This document shows positions 1 through 7,384 of a stretch of DNA of 14,744 bases, piece by piece. The stretch lies in assembly GCA_002308815.1 (NCBI GenBank), contig DBVX01000088.1:1-14744 (forward strand), written 5' to 3'. This DNA comes from Bacteroidales bacterium UBA1253. GTDB lineage: Bacteria; Bacteroidota; Bacteroidia; Bacteroidales; Paludibacteraceae. The notes below the pieces were generated by a model, which did not search any database, was not told the DNA's origin, and saw only the letters and a program-made list of their open reading frames with translations. The stretch's first letter is position 1, and the number at the start of each line of letters is the position of its first letter. The translations under genes and the position numbers were made by a program.

Positions 1-827
1 TTGGCAATCTCCATGAAGTAGTTGCCGCCTATGCCCATGTTGAAGCGGATGTTGCGGGCTGCCTCGTAGTTGGCTACGCCTGCCTCTGTCATCATGGTCA
101 TGTACTCGGCACCCCATGCGAGGGCGTAGGCGAGTTCCTGTGCGCAGTACGCGCCGGAGTTGTTGATGATGACGCTGTTAACGCCCACAACGCGGTAGTT
201 GACAAGGCGTTTGGCGGCTTTCACTGTGGCAACCAGTTTCTCCGTCACCTGTTCGCGGCTCATATCCTTGCCCTTAAGCAGCATGTTTCGTATGGGGTCC
301 ACGTTGATGGAGCCATAGACCGACTTCAGGTCGTAACCCATGCGTCCGTAGTAGCGGACGAGGATGTTTGCCAGTTCGGGGGCTTTGCAGGCGCAGACGG
401 TGAAGTTGATCACCACGGCGCGCGCGTCGATGTCCTGCAGCAAGTTCTTGATGAAGCGGTAGTTGAGTTTCTCTGCGTCCAGGCAGAACCCGAGCGAGGT
501 GATGCCCTTGTTCAGCACTTCGAGGGCTTTCTTGTTCGCCTTGCGCGCATTGTCGCAGGCGCAGATGTTCTGACGGATAGCCCATTCGTTGTCGCTCTCC
601 TTCGTGCCGCGCACGTAGGGGAACTGACCGGGGGCTGACACCGTGGTTTTCAGACCTTTGAGGTCTTCCTGACGATAGAAAGGCTGCACATTGAAGCCTT
701 CCGGGGTGCGCCATACAAGTTTCTTGTCAAAGTCGGCACCCTTCAAATCAGTGACTATCTTCTCCTTCCACTCCTTTGTGGAGATGGCGGGGAAATCAGC
801 CAACAGATTCAATTTTTCTTCTGCCAT
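1..827 (-). CDS. mutA: Methylmalonyl-CoA mutase small (beta) subunit, N-terminal part, cut by window edge
   Basis: The protein is the non-catalytic partner of the large subunit in the B12-dependent mutase that interconverts succinyl-CoA and (R)-methylmalonyl-CoA in the cytoplasm, a step of the succinate-to-propionate route common in Bacteroidales. The reading frame runs from ATG at 827-825 without a stop to the window edge, giving 275 codons of a protein normally about 600 or more residues long, so only the N-terminal part of the barrel domain is present. Visible family stretches are DLKGADFDKKLVWRTPEGF near residues 28-46, PFYRQEDLKGLKTT just after it, FPYVRGTKESDNEW, and FMEIA at the cut end. 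The start is the only ATG in frame near the 5' end. It lies 65 bases downstream of the nuclease gene on the same strand, and no TAnnTTTG promoter is visible between them, so read-through is possible. The large-subunit gene (mutB) would be expected beyond position 1; that is inference. Family assignment is secure. Confidence 0.95.
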   Translation of the reverse strand, partial: MAEEKLNLLADFPAISTKEWKEKIVTDLKGADFDKKLVWRTPEGFNVQPFYRQEDLKGLKTTVSAPGQFPYVRGTKESDNEWAIRQNICACDNARKANKKALEVLNKGITSLGFCLDAEKLNYRFIKNLLQDIDARAVVINFTVCACKAPELANILVRYYGRMGYDLKSVYGSINVDPIRNMLLKGKDMSREQVTEKLVATVKAAKRLVNYRVVGVNSVIINNSGAYCAQELAYALAWGAEYMTMMTEAGVANYEAARNIRFNMGIGGNYFMEIA

Positions 828-892
828 GATGAAAAATGTTTAGTTTGTTGATTGTATTATGATTAATTTTGTATATGCGTATTTAGGGACGG

Positions 893-2050
893 TTACTCGC
901 TGATGCTGACTTTTTGCCCGGTCAGGTTGTAGTAATGCCCGTAAAGCAGGATATAGATCTTCCCGTTGATGAGTGTCTTTTGTGCTTTCGGTTCTTTTAC
1001 GGTCTCTTCAATAGCTGTAATATCCTCAATCCATCCGCTGCTTTCTCCCGGTAAGAACCGTGCATCGGAAGAGGAGATAAGGTGCGCCATATCCACGCGT
1101 TCGCCTGCCCGCTCGCCCCATATATACTCCGCGAGATAAGGATAGTCAATGAAGGGGTTGCGATTGCCCTGTGTCTGCTGGATGCCGTTGTTGCGGTCAA
1201 TCTCCTTCTGTGACACGGGGTCTTCCCTGTGCCACTTCATCAGCAGCGCCACGCCGTAGGCGGTGAAACCGAAGTAGTTGCTCGCAGAAACCGAACGTAC
1301 ACAGGAGAATGTGCTGTTGCCGCTTGTGAAATCGTATGAAGTGTACCAATGGACGAGCGTGCCGAAATAGCCGCGCGCGAAATCGCCCTTGTATTCGTCC
1401 AGCGGCTCATACACTTTCAAACCGCTTGCCGAGGCTTTGCCGCCTGCCACGGTGGCGATGGTCTTGCGGTCGGTGGTGACGGCTGAGACGGATATGCCCA
1501 CTTTGTTGCCGTTGTACGAATAGGTTACATTGCTTCCCACTTCCCCGAAATCCAGATTGCCGCGCGCGTTGTTCACCTTCCCGTCCGTAGGAACGACGTG
1601 GAAGATATCGCAACCGGCATTGTTCTTCTTGTCGCCGAACCAGCTCTTCGGTATGGAATGCTCGCGATTCCAGCAGTCGCATTCCTTCTGGTAGTTGCCG
1701 CACGTACCCGACTTGAACGAACCGCATTCGCCGTACATATCCCATATCTGTCCGGCGCGCGAATGCCCCTTCGGATAGACATCGGTGGTTTGATAAGCGG
1801 ATATAAGTCCGTCGTATCCGAGCGATTGATACCCGACGATACTGATGGTGGAAATCTTCTTAAACAACTCCAATCCCGACTGGTTGTTCACCGACGAATA
1901 GTATGCGGGAAGGTCTTTGGCGGGCGTGACATTCCCCGCATATAGAGAGTAGGGGAGAACGGATAGAAACAATATGGCAACCGCACAACAGCATACAGGG
2001 AACATCCCGTAACAGTGCCCATTGCGGAAATCGGCAGAAAGTAGGCTCAT
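893..2050 (-). CDS. Secreted endonuclease I family (EndA/NucM-type, His-Me finger) nuclease
   Basis: This 385-residue protein belongs to the endonuclease I family, metal-dependent nucleases that cut DNA (and often RNA) without sequence specificity. The core motif is WNREHSIPKSWF at 127-138, with E130-H131 matching the metal-binding Glu and catalytic His of Vvn/EndA, followed by FHVVPTDGKVNNARGNLDFG (150-169), where an Asn is the expected second metal ligand. Later blocks RGYFGTLVHWY and WHREDPVSQKEIDRNNGIQQ are also typical. A hydrophobic stretch at about 17-37 ending SLYA-GN looks like a signal peptide, so it acts outside the cytoplasm. The annotated start gives a long n-region; Met16 (codon 2005-2003) is an alternative start. 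Many cysteines in the mature part suggest disulfides. The last 30 residues (GKIYILLYGHYYNLTGQKV) form a separate tail resembling a short sorting-type C-terminus. Likely roles are nutrient scavenging or degradation of extracellular DNA; these are inferred from the family. Confidence 0.92.
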   Translation of the reverse strand: MSLLSADFRNGHCYGMFPVCCCAVAILFLSVLPYSLYAGNVTPAKDLPAYYSSVNNQSGLELFKKISTISIVGYQSLGYDGLISAYQTTDVYPKGHSRAGQIWDMYGECGSFKSGTCGNYQKECDCWNREHSIPKSWFGDKKNNAGCDIFHVVPTDGKVNNARGNLDFGEVGSNVTYSYNGNKVGISVSAVTTDRKTIATVAGGKASASGLKVYEPLDEYKGDFARGYFGTLVHWYTSYDFTSGNSTFSCVRSVSASNYFGFTAYGVALLMKWHREDPVSQKEIDRNNGIQQTQGNRNPFIDYPYLAEYIWGERAGERVDMAHLISSSDARFLPGESSGWIEDITAIEETVKEPKAQKTLINGKIYILLYGHYYNLTGQKVSISE

Positions 2051-2085
2051 AGGATTCCGTGTCTTTTCTTACTTAAAAAACGCCG

Positions 2086-2093
2086 CAAAGTTA
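2086..2093 (-). promoter_or_regulatory. Bacteroidetes-type -7 element for the endonuclease gene
   Basis: Read on the minus strand, these bases are TAACTTTG, an exact match to the TAnnTTTG -7 consensus of Bacteroidetes primary sigma factor promoters. It lies 35 bases before the ATG of the nuclease gene. The nearest upstream TTTG-like -33 candidate, within a T-rich tract (2118-2121), is 24 bases away, slightly farther than ideal, so only the -7 part is strong. Confidence 0.6.
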
Positions 2094-2158
2094 CGGTAAT
2101 TAAATCGGGTAAAAAAACAAAAAAGCAATTACCTGAATCGAGATGGTTTCTTCCGTGC

Positions 2159-4306
2159 TTATTTGATGATGATGGCTTTGATACCGTCGCGCTCCATCAG
2201 CGCGTTGATGGTCGGCTCACCACCACGGAAACGCTTGTACAGATCCATCGCATTCTCCGTTCCTCCTTTCTCAAGGATGTTCTTGCGGAAGAGTTTGGCA
2301 GCGGTCTTGTCAAAGATGCTGCCATTCTTTTTCGCTGCCTCCTTGAATACGGAGAAAGCGTCGGCATCCAGTAGTTCGGACCATTTGTAGGAGTAGTACC
2401 CAGCCGCATAGCCGCCGGAGAAGATATGCGTGAACGCCGCCTCCATCTGCACGCCAGGTACAACGGGCAGCACATCCACCTGTTGCATAGCCTGATTACC
2501 AAAGGCAACCACAGCCTCCTGCACGGTCCGGCACTCGCTGACTTGGAACGGCTCCTCCTGCGAATGCCATGCCATATCCAGATAGCCGAAACTGAGCTGG
2601 CGCACGCAGGCGTAGGCGGCATGGTAGGTGCTCGCGCGTTTCATACGGTCAATCAGATCCTGCGGCATCTTATCGCCGGTCTTGTAGTGCTTGGCGAAGG
2701 TGTCGAGAAACTCCTTCTCGTCAATGAAGTTCTCGTTGAATTGCGAAGGCAGCTCCACGAAATCGCGTGGCACATTCGTACCTGACATCGATGCGTATTG
2801 GCATTGGGTGAGCATACCGTGGAGTGCGTGTCCGAACTCGTGCAGGAAAGTGCGTACCTCATCATATGTCAGCAACGCAGGCTTGTCATCCGTCGGTCTC
2901 GTGAAGTTCATCACATTGACGATGTGCGGGCGGATGTTCTTGTTGCCTTCCATCCATTGGGGCTTGAAGTCGTTCATCCACGCGCCGCCGCGCTTGCCGT
3001 CACGCGGGTGGAAATCTGCGTAATAAACGGCAAGGAACCGCCCTTTCTCGTCATATACCTCGTAGGCACTTACCTCGGGGTGATAGACCTGTATCTGCTT
3101 GTTCTCCTTGAAGGTGACCCCGTACAGACGTTGCGCCAGTCCGAACACGCCTTTCTTGACCTCCTCAAGAGGGAAGTACTGGCGAATTTCGTCATCGCTG
3201 ACTGCGTATTTCTCGTTCTTCAACTGTTTGGACCAGTACGACCAGTCCCATGCCTGCAACTGACCGTAGAAGCCTTTCTGCAAGGCGAATTGCTGCATCT
3301 CTTCCACCTCCTGACGGGCTACCGGCATATAGTTGTCGCGCAGCTCGTCTAATAGTTTATAGACGTTATGCGGCGTTTCCGCCATTGTCTTGTGGAGCGA
3401 TTTCTCGGCATAGGTCTTTTTGCCGAACAGGCGTGCCAGTTCCAGCCGTGTATTGGCAATGTCTTTGATGAGTTGTGTGTTGTCATATTCACCGCCGATG
3501 CAGCGCGTGTTGTACGCCATATACAGTTCGCGCCGCAGGTCGCGGTTGGCGCAGTCCTGCATGACAGGGATATAAGTGGTCGGTTTCAAGTCCAGCAGGT
3601 ATCCGTCCATCCCTTTCTGTTCGGCGTTCTTGCGCAGGATCTGCCTGGTGTCTTCGTTCAGTCCCGCCAAGTCTTCCTCGCGGGTGATGAGCATCGTCCA
3701 TGCGTTGGTGGCTTTCAGCACGTTCTGACCGAACTGAAGGGTGAGCTGGGACAGACGCGCTGTCAGTTCCTTGTATTTCTCCTTGTCCTCCTTGGACAGG
3801 TTGGCACCGTTGTTGGCGAAACTGTCGTAGATATCCGTCAGCATCTTCTGCTGCTCCTTGGTCAGTTTGAGTTTGTCGCGCTGGTCATAGACCGCCTTGA
3901 TGCGGGCGAACAGTTTCTCGTTCAGGCGGATGGTGCTGCTGTACTCGGACATCTTGGGCGAGAGTTCCATCTCCAATTGCTGCAGCTCATCGTTCGTTTC
4001 GGCGTTGGTCAAGTTGTAGAAGCAGGAAGCCACCACCGACAGCAGTCTGCCGCTTTTTTCGTAAGCCTCGATTGTGTTTTGGAATGTGGGTTTGTCCTGG
4101 TTTCCGGCAATCGCATCGATCTCCGCCAGTCCCTGCCGCATCCCTTCCTCGAAGGCGGGCATGAAATGCTCGGTACGGATCTCATTGAACGGATAGGTGC
4201 CGTGTGGGGTTTTCCACTCCTGATAGTGAAAGAAAGGGTTTTCGGCGGACATGGACACGCCTGCCATCATCGCAACGGACATAGTCATCAGTTTTTTCAA
4301 GGTCAT
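2159..4306 (-). CDS. dcp: Secreted M3 family zinc peptidase, peptidyl-dipeptidase Dcp
   Basis: Dcp removes dipeptides from the C-terminus of short peptides. The protein has 715 residues, close to the roughly 680 of E. coli Dcp plus a leader. The zinc site is FLHEFGHALHG: H489, E490 and H493 form HExxH, and E518 in RDFVELPSQFNENF is the third ligand, 25 residues on, as usual for M3 enzymes. Other family blocks are PLEEVKKGVFGLAQRLYGV, YYADFHPRDGKRGGAW, and the C-terminal HIFSGGYAAGYYSYKWSEL. The N-terminus MTLKKLMTMSVAMMAGVSMSA-EN is a signal peptide, so the enzyme should act in the periplasm, unlike cytoplasmic E. coli Dcp. The start is the ATG just downstream of a good promoter. It probably forms a single-gene transcript, since the downstream nuclease has its own -7 element 65 bases away. 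An oligopeptide-recycling role is inferred from the family; zinc ligands are complete. Confidence 0.96.
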   Translation of the reverse strand: MTLKKLMTMSVAMMAGVSMSAENPFFHYQEWKTPHGTYPFNEIRTEHFMPAFEEGMRQGLAEIDAIAGNQDKPTFQNTIEAYEKSGRLLSVVASCFYNLTNAETNDELQQLEMELSPKMSEYSSTIRLNEKLFARIKAVYDQRDKLKLTKEQQKMLTDIYDSFANNGANLSKEDKEKYKELTARLSQLTLQFGQNVLKATNAWTMLITREEDLAGLNEDTRQILRKNAEQKGMDGYLLDLKPTTYIPVMQDCANRDLRRELYMAYNTRCIGGEYDNTQLIKDIANTRLELARLFGKKTYAEKSLHKTMAETPHNVYKLLDELRDNYMPVARQEVEEMQQFALQKGFYGQLQAWDWSYWSKQLKNEKYAVSDDEIRQYFPLEEVKKGVFGLAQRLYGVTFKENKQIQVYHPEVSAYEVYDEKGRFLAVYYADFHPRDGKRGGAWMNDFKPQWMEGNKNIRPHIVNVMNFTRPTDDKPALLTYDEVRTFLHEFGHALHGMLTQCQYASMSGTNVPRDFVELPSQFNENFIDEKEFLDTFAKHYKTGDKMPQDLIDRMKRASTYHAAYACVRQLSFGYLDMAWHSQEEPFQVSECRTVQEAVVAFGNQAMQQVDVLPVVPGVQMEAAFTHIFSGGYAAGYYSYKWSELLDADAFSVFKEAAKKNGSIFDKTAAKLFRKNILEKGGTENAMDLYKRFRGGEPTINALMERDGIKAIIIK

Positions 4307-4333
4307 AATGGTAAATTTTTTGTTTCAACGCCG

Positions 4334-4365
4334 CAAAGGTAAGGTCTCTTTTTCAGTCCGGCAAA
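4334..4365 (-). promoter_or_regulatory. Bacteroidetes promoter of dcp (TTTG-N20-TACCTTTG)
   Basis: On the minus strand TTTG (4365-4362) is followed after exactly 20 bases by TACCTTTG (4341-4334). Both elements and the spacing fit the Bacteroidetes -33/-7 promoter consensus. The -7 box ends 27 bases before the dcp ATG, so the 5' leader would be only about 20 bases long. Confidence 0.75.
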
Positions 4366-4436
4366 TGAATTGTATCAGCTGTTATGCAGTATGATCCCGG
4401 GTTGCCTGTCCTTGTCTGTATCCACCTGATTTTTGC

Positions 4437-4448
4437 GTAAGAACTTAC
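4437..4448. repeat. Short inverted repeat between divergent promoters
   Basis: GTAAG-AA-CTTAC forms a 5-base inverted repeat with a 2-base centre in the divergent intergenic region. It sits about 70 bases upstream of the dcp -33 element and about 50 bases upstream of the -7 element of the VTC operon. A regulator binding site is possible, but a repeat this short can arise by chance. The rest of 4307-4559 shows only the two promoters and AT-rich sequence. Confidence 0.2.
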
Positions 4449-4498
4449 TTTTGAAAAAAAATCTTCCAAAAAAGCAATGCGCTATGCAAAAAGTACGG

Positions 4499-4506
4499 TA
4501 TCTTTG
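4499..4506 (+). promoter_or_regulatory. -7 element driving the VTC-DUF4956 operon
   Basis: TATCTTTG is an exact TAnnTTTG match, 53 bases before the ATG of the first gene of the operon. No TTTG or TTG is seen 19-21 bases upstream, so the -33 part is weak or absent, which may mean weak or activator-dependent transcription. No other such box is seen in the short junctions between the five following genes, so this is the likely single operon promoter. Confidence 0.6.
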
Positions 4507-4559
4507 TGGCGGATATGGTTATATTGTATAGATGGCTTATTGATTAAAAGCAATAGCTT

Positions 4560-5003
4560 ATGATACGTTTTTTTTACATAATAATCTGTATTCTGTGTCC
4601 TGTACTTTCTATTCCTGTCCGGGCGCAGAGTCTGCTGACACCGGAACAACTTGCCAAGCGCGAAAAGCGTAAGAACTTGACAGTCAAGGAGTGGAATACG
4701 GACTCCAGCACTAAGACTCGTTGGTTGGACCGTGTAAAGGTGTATGATGCACAAGGTCGTTGTGTGGAAGAAATTGAATATGCGACCTACGGTCAGAAAT
4801 GGCGCGTCACCAGTACGTATGACGATGTTACAGGCAAAGTGATTGAAGAAGTGGAGTACAACGACCGCAACAAACCTGTGCGTATCCGTAAGTACGAGTG
4901 GAATGAGAACGGCACCAAAGCCAAGCAGTACAACTACCTGCCCAACGGGAAACTCTATTCCGTCAAGGTATATGAGTATATCTTCTCTGATAAAGGAGTT
5001 TGA
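4560..5003 (+). CDS. Small secreted protein with YD/MORN-like repeats, unknown function
   Basis: I do not recognise a named family for this 147-residue protein. Residues 1-22 (MIRFFYIIICILCPVLSIPVRA) form a signal peptide with a plausible cut before Gln23, so the mature protein is about 125 residues and exported. After a charged segment (LAKREKRKNLTVKEW) the rest is a set of short beta-type repeats with a shared pattern: VYDAQGRCVEEIEY, TYDDVTGKVIEEVEY, KYEWNENGTKAKQYNY and LPNGKLYSVKVYEY. These resemble YD- or MORN-like repeats of surface proteins. It is the first gene of the operon, about 50 bases after a TATCTTTG box, and its last 32 bases overlap the start of the VTC gene in another frame, which suggests translational coupling. 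A periplasmic or surface accessory role for the downstream proteins is inferred only from position. No lipobox cysteine is convincing, although Cys residues occur within the leader. Confidence 0.8.
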   Translation: MIRFFYIIICILCPVLSIPVRAQSLLTPEQLAKREKRKNLTVKEWNTDSSTKTRWLDRVKVYDAQGRCVEEIEYATYGQKWRVTSTYDDVTGKVIEEVEYNDRNKPVRIRKYEWNENGTKAKQYNYLPNGKLYSVKVYEYIFSDKGV

Positions 5004-5772
5004 CCCTATCTCGCTCAGCGAGATGGAATCCGTCAAACTGATGAACCGTATCGACACCAAGTACGCAGTGCCGATGGCGGTTCTTCCGGCTATTTTAGAC
5101 GCGGCCATGGCAGATTACTGCGCGCAGGAGACAGACGGCAAGCGTATCGCTACCTACGACACCATGTATTACGACACGGACTCGCTTGACATGTACATCC
5201 GTCACCACGACCGGCAACTCGTTCGTCAAAAGATACGTGTGCGGCAGTACGTGGACAGCAGCCTCACCTTTCTGGAAATCAAGCGAAAGGACAACAAAGG
5301 ACGTACGAAGAAGAAACGTATCGTTGTGCCGGGATTTGACATCGCAGCAGACACGCAAAGCCGCCTCAAACACAAGAACCGCGAAGACGAACCACTCACC
5401 GTGGCACAATTCATTGACGGCAAGAGCCGCTACACTTGGGATAGTATCTCGCCACATCTGAGGACGAAGTTCCATCGTATCACACTCGTCAACAAAGCCA
5501 AGACGGAACGGCTCACCATAGACCTTGATTTGGTATGGGAGAATGTAATCACCGGAGAGGCCAAGACTTTTCCCAATCTCGTCATCATCGAACTCAAACG
5601 CGATGGCTATGTGTCCTCCAAAATGACGCATATCATGTTGGAACTACATATCCATCCGTTCAAAATTAGCAAGTATTGCATCGGCACGGCTCTTACTACG
5701 CCCGGGCTGAAACGCAACCGGTTCAAAAAGAAAATCCGCAGCATCGAAAAAATGCTCAATTCTGATAACTGA
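4972..5772 (+). CDS. VTC-domain protein (polyphosphate polymerase family)
   Basis: The protein belongs to the VTC family, triphosphate-tunnel metalloenzymes whose eukaryotic member Vtc4 makes polyphosphate from ATP. No signal peptide or membrane segment is present, so it is cytoplasmic. From ATG 4972 it has 266 residues. Family positions visible are LMNRIDTKY (R26, K30), YYDTDSLDMYIRHH (67-79), the basic strand VRQKIRVRQY (R85, K87, R89, R91), FLEIKRK (E102, K104, K106), KKKR (113-116), TIDLDL (D184, D186) and IIELK (E207, K209). These alternating Lys/Arg and acidic residues are what a tunnel binding triphosphate and metal requires. The frame stays open back to 4843, but that part is the shadow of the upstream gene; I chose 4972 because homology starts right after it (FDPISLSEMES). 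It overlaps the upstream gene by 32 bases and lies 8 bases before the DUF4956 gene. Polyphosphate synthesis is family-based, not shown here. Confidence 0.9.
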   Translation: MSISSLIKEFDPISLSEMESVKLMNRIDTKYAVPMAVLPAILDAAMADYCAQETDGKRIATYDTMYYDTDSLDMYIRHHDRQLVRQKIRVRQYVDSSLTFLEIKRKDNKGRTKKKRIVVPGFDIAADTQSRLKHKNREDEPLTVAQFIDGKSRYTWDSISPHLRTKFHRITLVNKAKTERLTIDLDLVWENVITGEAKTFPNLVIIELKRDGYVSSKMTHIMLELHIHPFKISKYCIGTALTTPGLKRNRFKKKIRSIEKMLNSDN

Positions 5773-5780
5773 ATACCGTT

Positions 5781-6536
5781 ATGTTAGTTCAAGTTGATTT
5801 AGCCAACCCTACCTTGGAGTTCCTCGAGAACGACCCGTCTATCGCCGAGCGTTTCGGCGCTACGGACAGCATCTCGTATCTGATGCATGACATCGCTGGT
5901 TTTCTCGGCGTCAGTGAGAACCTCATCACTATGCCGTTGATGTTTTTCTTCAACCTGCTCGTGTCTTGGATTCTCATCTATGGTGTATATTACCGCTTTA
6001 GCCGTCGCCGCGACTACTACGTGCAGTTCATGCTATTCTCATCGGGTATGTTCGTACTCCTCTGGCTGATGCAGATTCTCGACATCCAGACGGGCTTTGT
6101 ATTGGGCCTGTTCGCCATCTTTGGCATGATCCGTTATCGTACAGAGACGGTGCCTGTCCGCGAGATGAACTATATGTTCCTCATCATCGCCGTTTCCGTC
6201 ATCAACTCCCTCAGCCTCAAAGCGGACGGTCTGGCATGGTACCTGCTGCTCTTTGCTAATATCGCCATCATCCTTCTGGCAGTGGGCTTTGAAGCTTGGC
6301 AAGTGCGCAAACGTACCTCCACCAAGATCATCCTCTATGAGAAGATTGAGAACATCAAACCCGAGAACCGTGCGGCACTAATAGCCGACCTTGAAGAGCG
6401 TACAGGACTGAAGGTGCTTGACATCGAAATCGGACATATCGACTTCCTTCGCGACGTGGCGTACATCAAGATGACATACCCGCTGGAGAAAGGCAAAGTG
6501 ACCAACAGTATTGACCAAATAACAAAATTCAAGTAA
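5781..6536 (+). CDS. DUF4956 domain inner-membrane protein
   Basis: This 251-residue protein is an inner-membrane protein of the DUF4956 family. Hydrophobic segments lie at about 50-71, 82-100, 104-116, 130-146 and 150-171. The most characteristic stretch is GLFAIFGMIRYRTETVPVRE (109-128), with Arg118 and Arg120 next to a membrane helix, as in other DUF4956 members. The part after residue 176 is soluble and probably cytoplasmic (RKRTSTKIILYEKIENIKPE, then DLEERTGLKVLDIEIGHIDF), recalling the small alpha/beta domain at the end of MgtC-type proteins; that likeness is my inference. The family commonly accompanies VTC-domain genes, which fits its place 8 bases after the VTC gene and 2 bases before the DUF2490 gene. 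A reasonable idea is that it anchors the VTC protein at the membrane or forms a path for its product. No biochemical function is established. Confidence 0.9.
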   Translation: MLVQVDLANPTLEFLENDPSIAERFGATDSISYLMHDIAGFLGVSENLITMPLMFFFNLLVSWILIYGVYYRFSRRRDYYVQFMLFSSGMFVLLWLMQILDIQTGFVLGLFAIFGMIRYRTETVPVREMNYMFLIIAVSVINSLSLKADGLAWYLLLFANIAIILLAVGFEAWQVRKRTSTKIILYEKIENIKPENRAALIADLEERTGLKVLDIEIGHIDFLRDVAYIKMTYPLEKGKVTNSIDQITKFK

Positions 6537-6538
6537 CG

Positions 6539-7366
6539 ATGAATGGTTATCGGATAACGGTTATCGGCGTGATGTTAGCACTGGGTGTTTCGGCTTTTGC
6601 TTGGAACTACGATGCTGTGGGAGCAACAACGGAGCAGATGGTCCAATTGCGCACCGGTGCCGAGTTTGCCAAGAAATGGAGGAACGGTCTCCGCCTCTCT
6701 ATTGGTGAAGAACTGCGTTTTAATCTCTACGACATGGAAACGGGTATCAGTGCCAAGAAAGTCACCATCGACACCACTTATGGCGCCTCGTTCTACAAGT
6801 CCTATACCTCGTTCGCACTCGCCTATACGCACCCTGAATTCTATTACCTCAAGCCCGATGCCGGTTACACCCTGCGTCTGTTGGGCAACAAAGGCTGGAG
6901 CGACCCGAACGAGTTTCTCCGTCATCGTGTTTTCTTCGGCCTTACCGCTTCCTACAAGGCCGACATCGCCAAGATATATCTGCGTGAACGTTTCGTCTGC
7001 GATATGCGTACGGATAGCGTCAACGTGCTGGAGAAGAACCAATACAACTGGACACTCCGTAGCCGTCTCGGCACTGAGTTCATCGTACCCGGCAAACCTG
7101 TCAAACCCTACCTATGGCTCGAACTGGAGAACACGCTCAACGCGCCTGAGTATCAGCGGAAGAACGGACATCAGTTCATCAACCATGTCCGCACGCAAGC
7201 CGGTGTCAAATGGCGTCTGACCAAACTCAGCAGCCTTGATTTCTTCTACCGTTTCCAATACGGCTATGACCGTGACATCAACATCACCAAGAACAAAGGC
7301 TATATCCAACTCACCGAACAAACCACCTACCTCCACGCCATCGGTGTGACCTATAACTTTGACTGA
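6539..7366 (+). CDS. DUF2490 family predicted outer-membrane beta-barrel
   Basis: The 275-residue protein begins with a signal peptide (YRITVIGVMLALGVSAFA, then WNYD) and continues as a series of amphipathic strands with alternating aromatic residues, for example NGLRLSIGEELRFNLYD, YLWLELENTL, SSLDFFYRFQYGYDRDIN and, at the end, THYLHAIGVTYNFD-like sequence. This architecture fits the DUF2490 family, small outer-membrane barrels of Bacteroidetes with unknown cargo. The terminal strand is aromatic-rich (YNF), though the last residue is Asp rather than the usual Phe. It starts 2 bases after the DUF4956 stop, so the two are surely co-transcribed and perhaps coupled in translation. In this operon it would provide the outer-membrane layer between the inner-membrane DUF4956 protein and the following lipoprotein. 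What, if anything, it transports cannot be told from sequence. Confidence 0.82.
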   Translation: MNGYRITVIGVMLALGVSAFAWNYDAVGATTEQMVQLRTGAEFAKKWRNGLRLSIGEELRFNLYDMETGISAKKVTIDTTYGASFYKSYTSFALAYTHPEFYYLKPDAGYTLRLLGNKGWSDPNEFLRHRVFFGLTASYKADIAKIYLRERFVCDMRTDSVNVLEKNQYNWTLRSRLGTEFIVPGKPVKPYLWLELENTLNAPEYQRKNGHQFINHVRTQAGVKWRLTKLSSLDFFYRFQYGYDRDINITKNKGYIQLTEQTTYLHAIGVTYNFD

Positions 7367-7384
7367 TAAAAACATTTTGAGAAA

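Noticed and set aside
274..714. 146-codon minus-strand frame inside mutA
   Set aside because: It is in a different frame from the methylmalonyl-CoA mutase sequence, which is continuous from 827 to the window edge and matches the family.
2110..2158. Possible terminator between dcp and the nuclease gene
   Set aside because: AAGCA and TGCTT followed by a T-rich tract could pair, but the stem is 5 bases with a loop of over 30 bases; not enough to call.
3368..4342. 324-codon open frame on the plus strand
   Set aside because: It is antisense to dcp, whose zinc site and signal peptide are clear; the translation is Val/Phe/Gln-rich with no recognisable motif and it ends inside the dcp promoter.
4843..4971. 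N-terminal extension of the VTC gene by 43 codons
   Set aside because: This part is Ser/Thr-rich, lacks VTC similarity and lies entirely within the upstream repeat-protein gene in another frame. Homology begins just after the ATG at 4972.
4482..5108. 208-codon minus-strand frame opposite the start of the VTC operon
   Set aside because: It spans the promoter and two overlapping plus-strand genes, with no signal or motif of its own.
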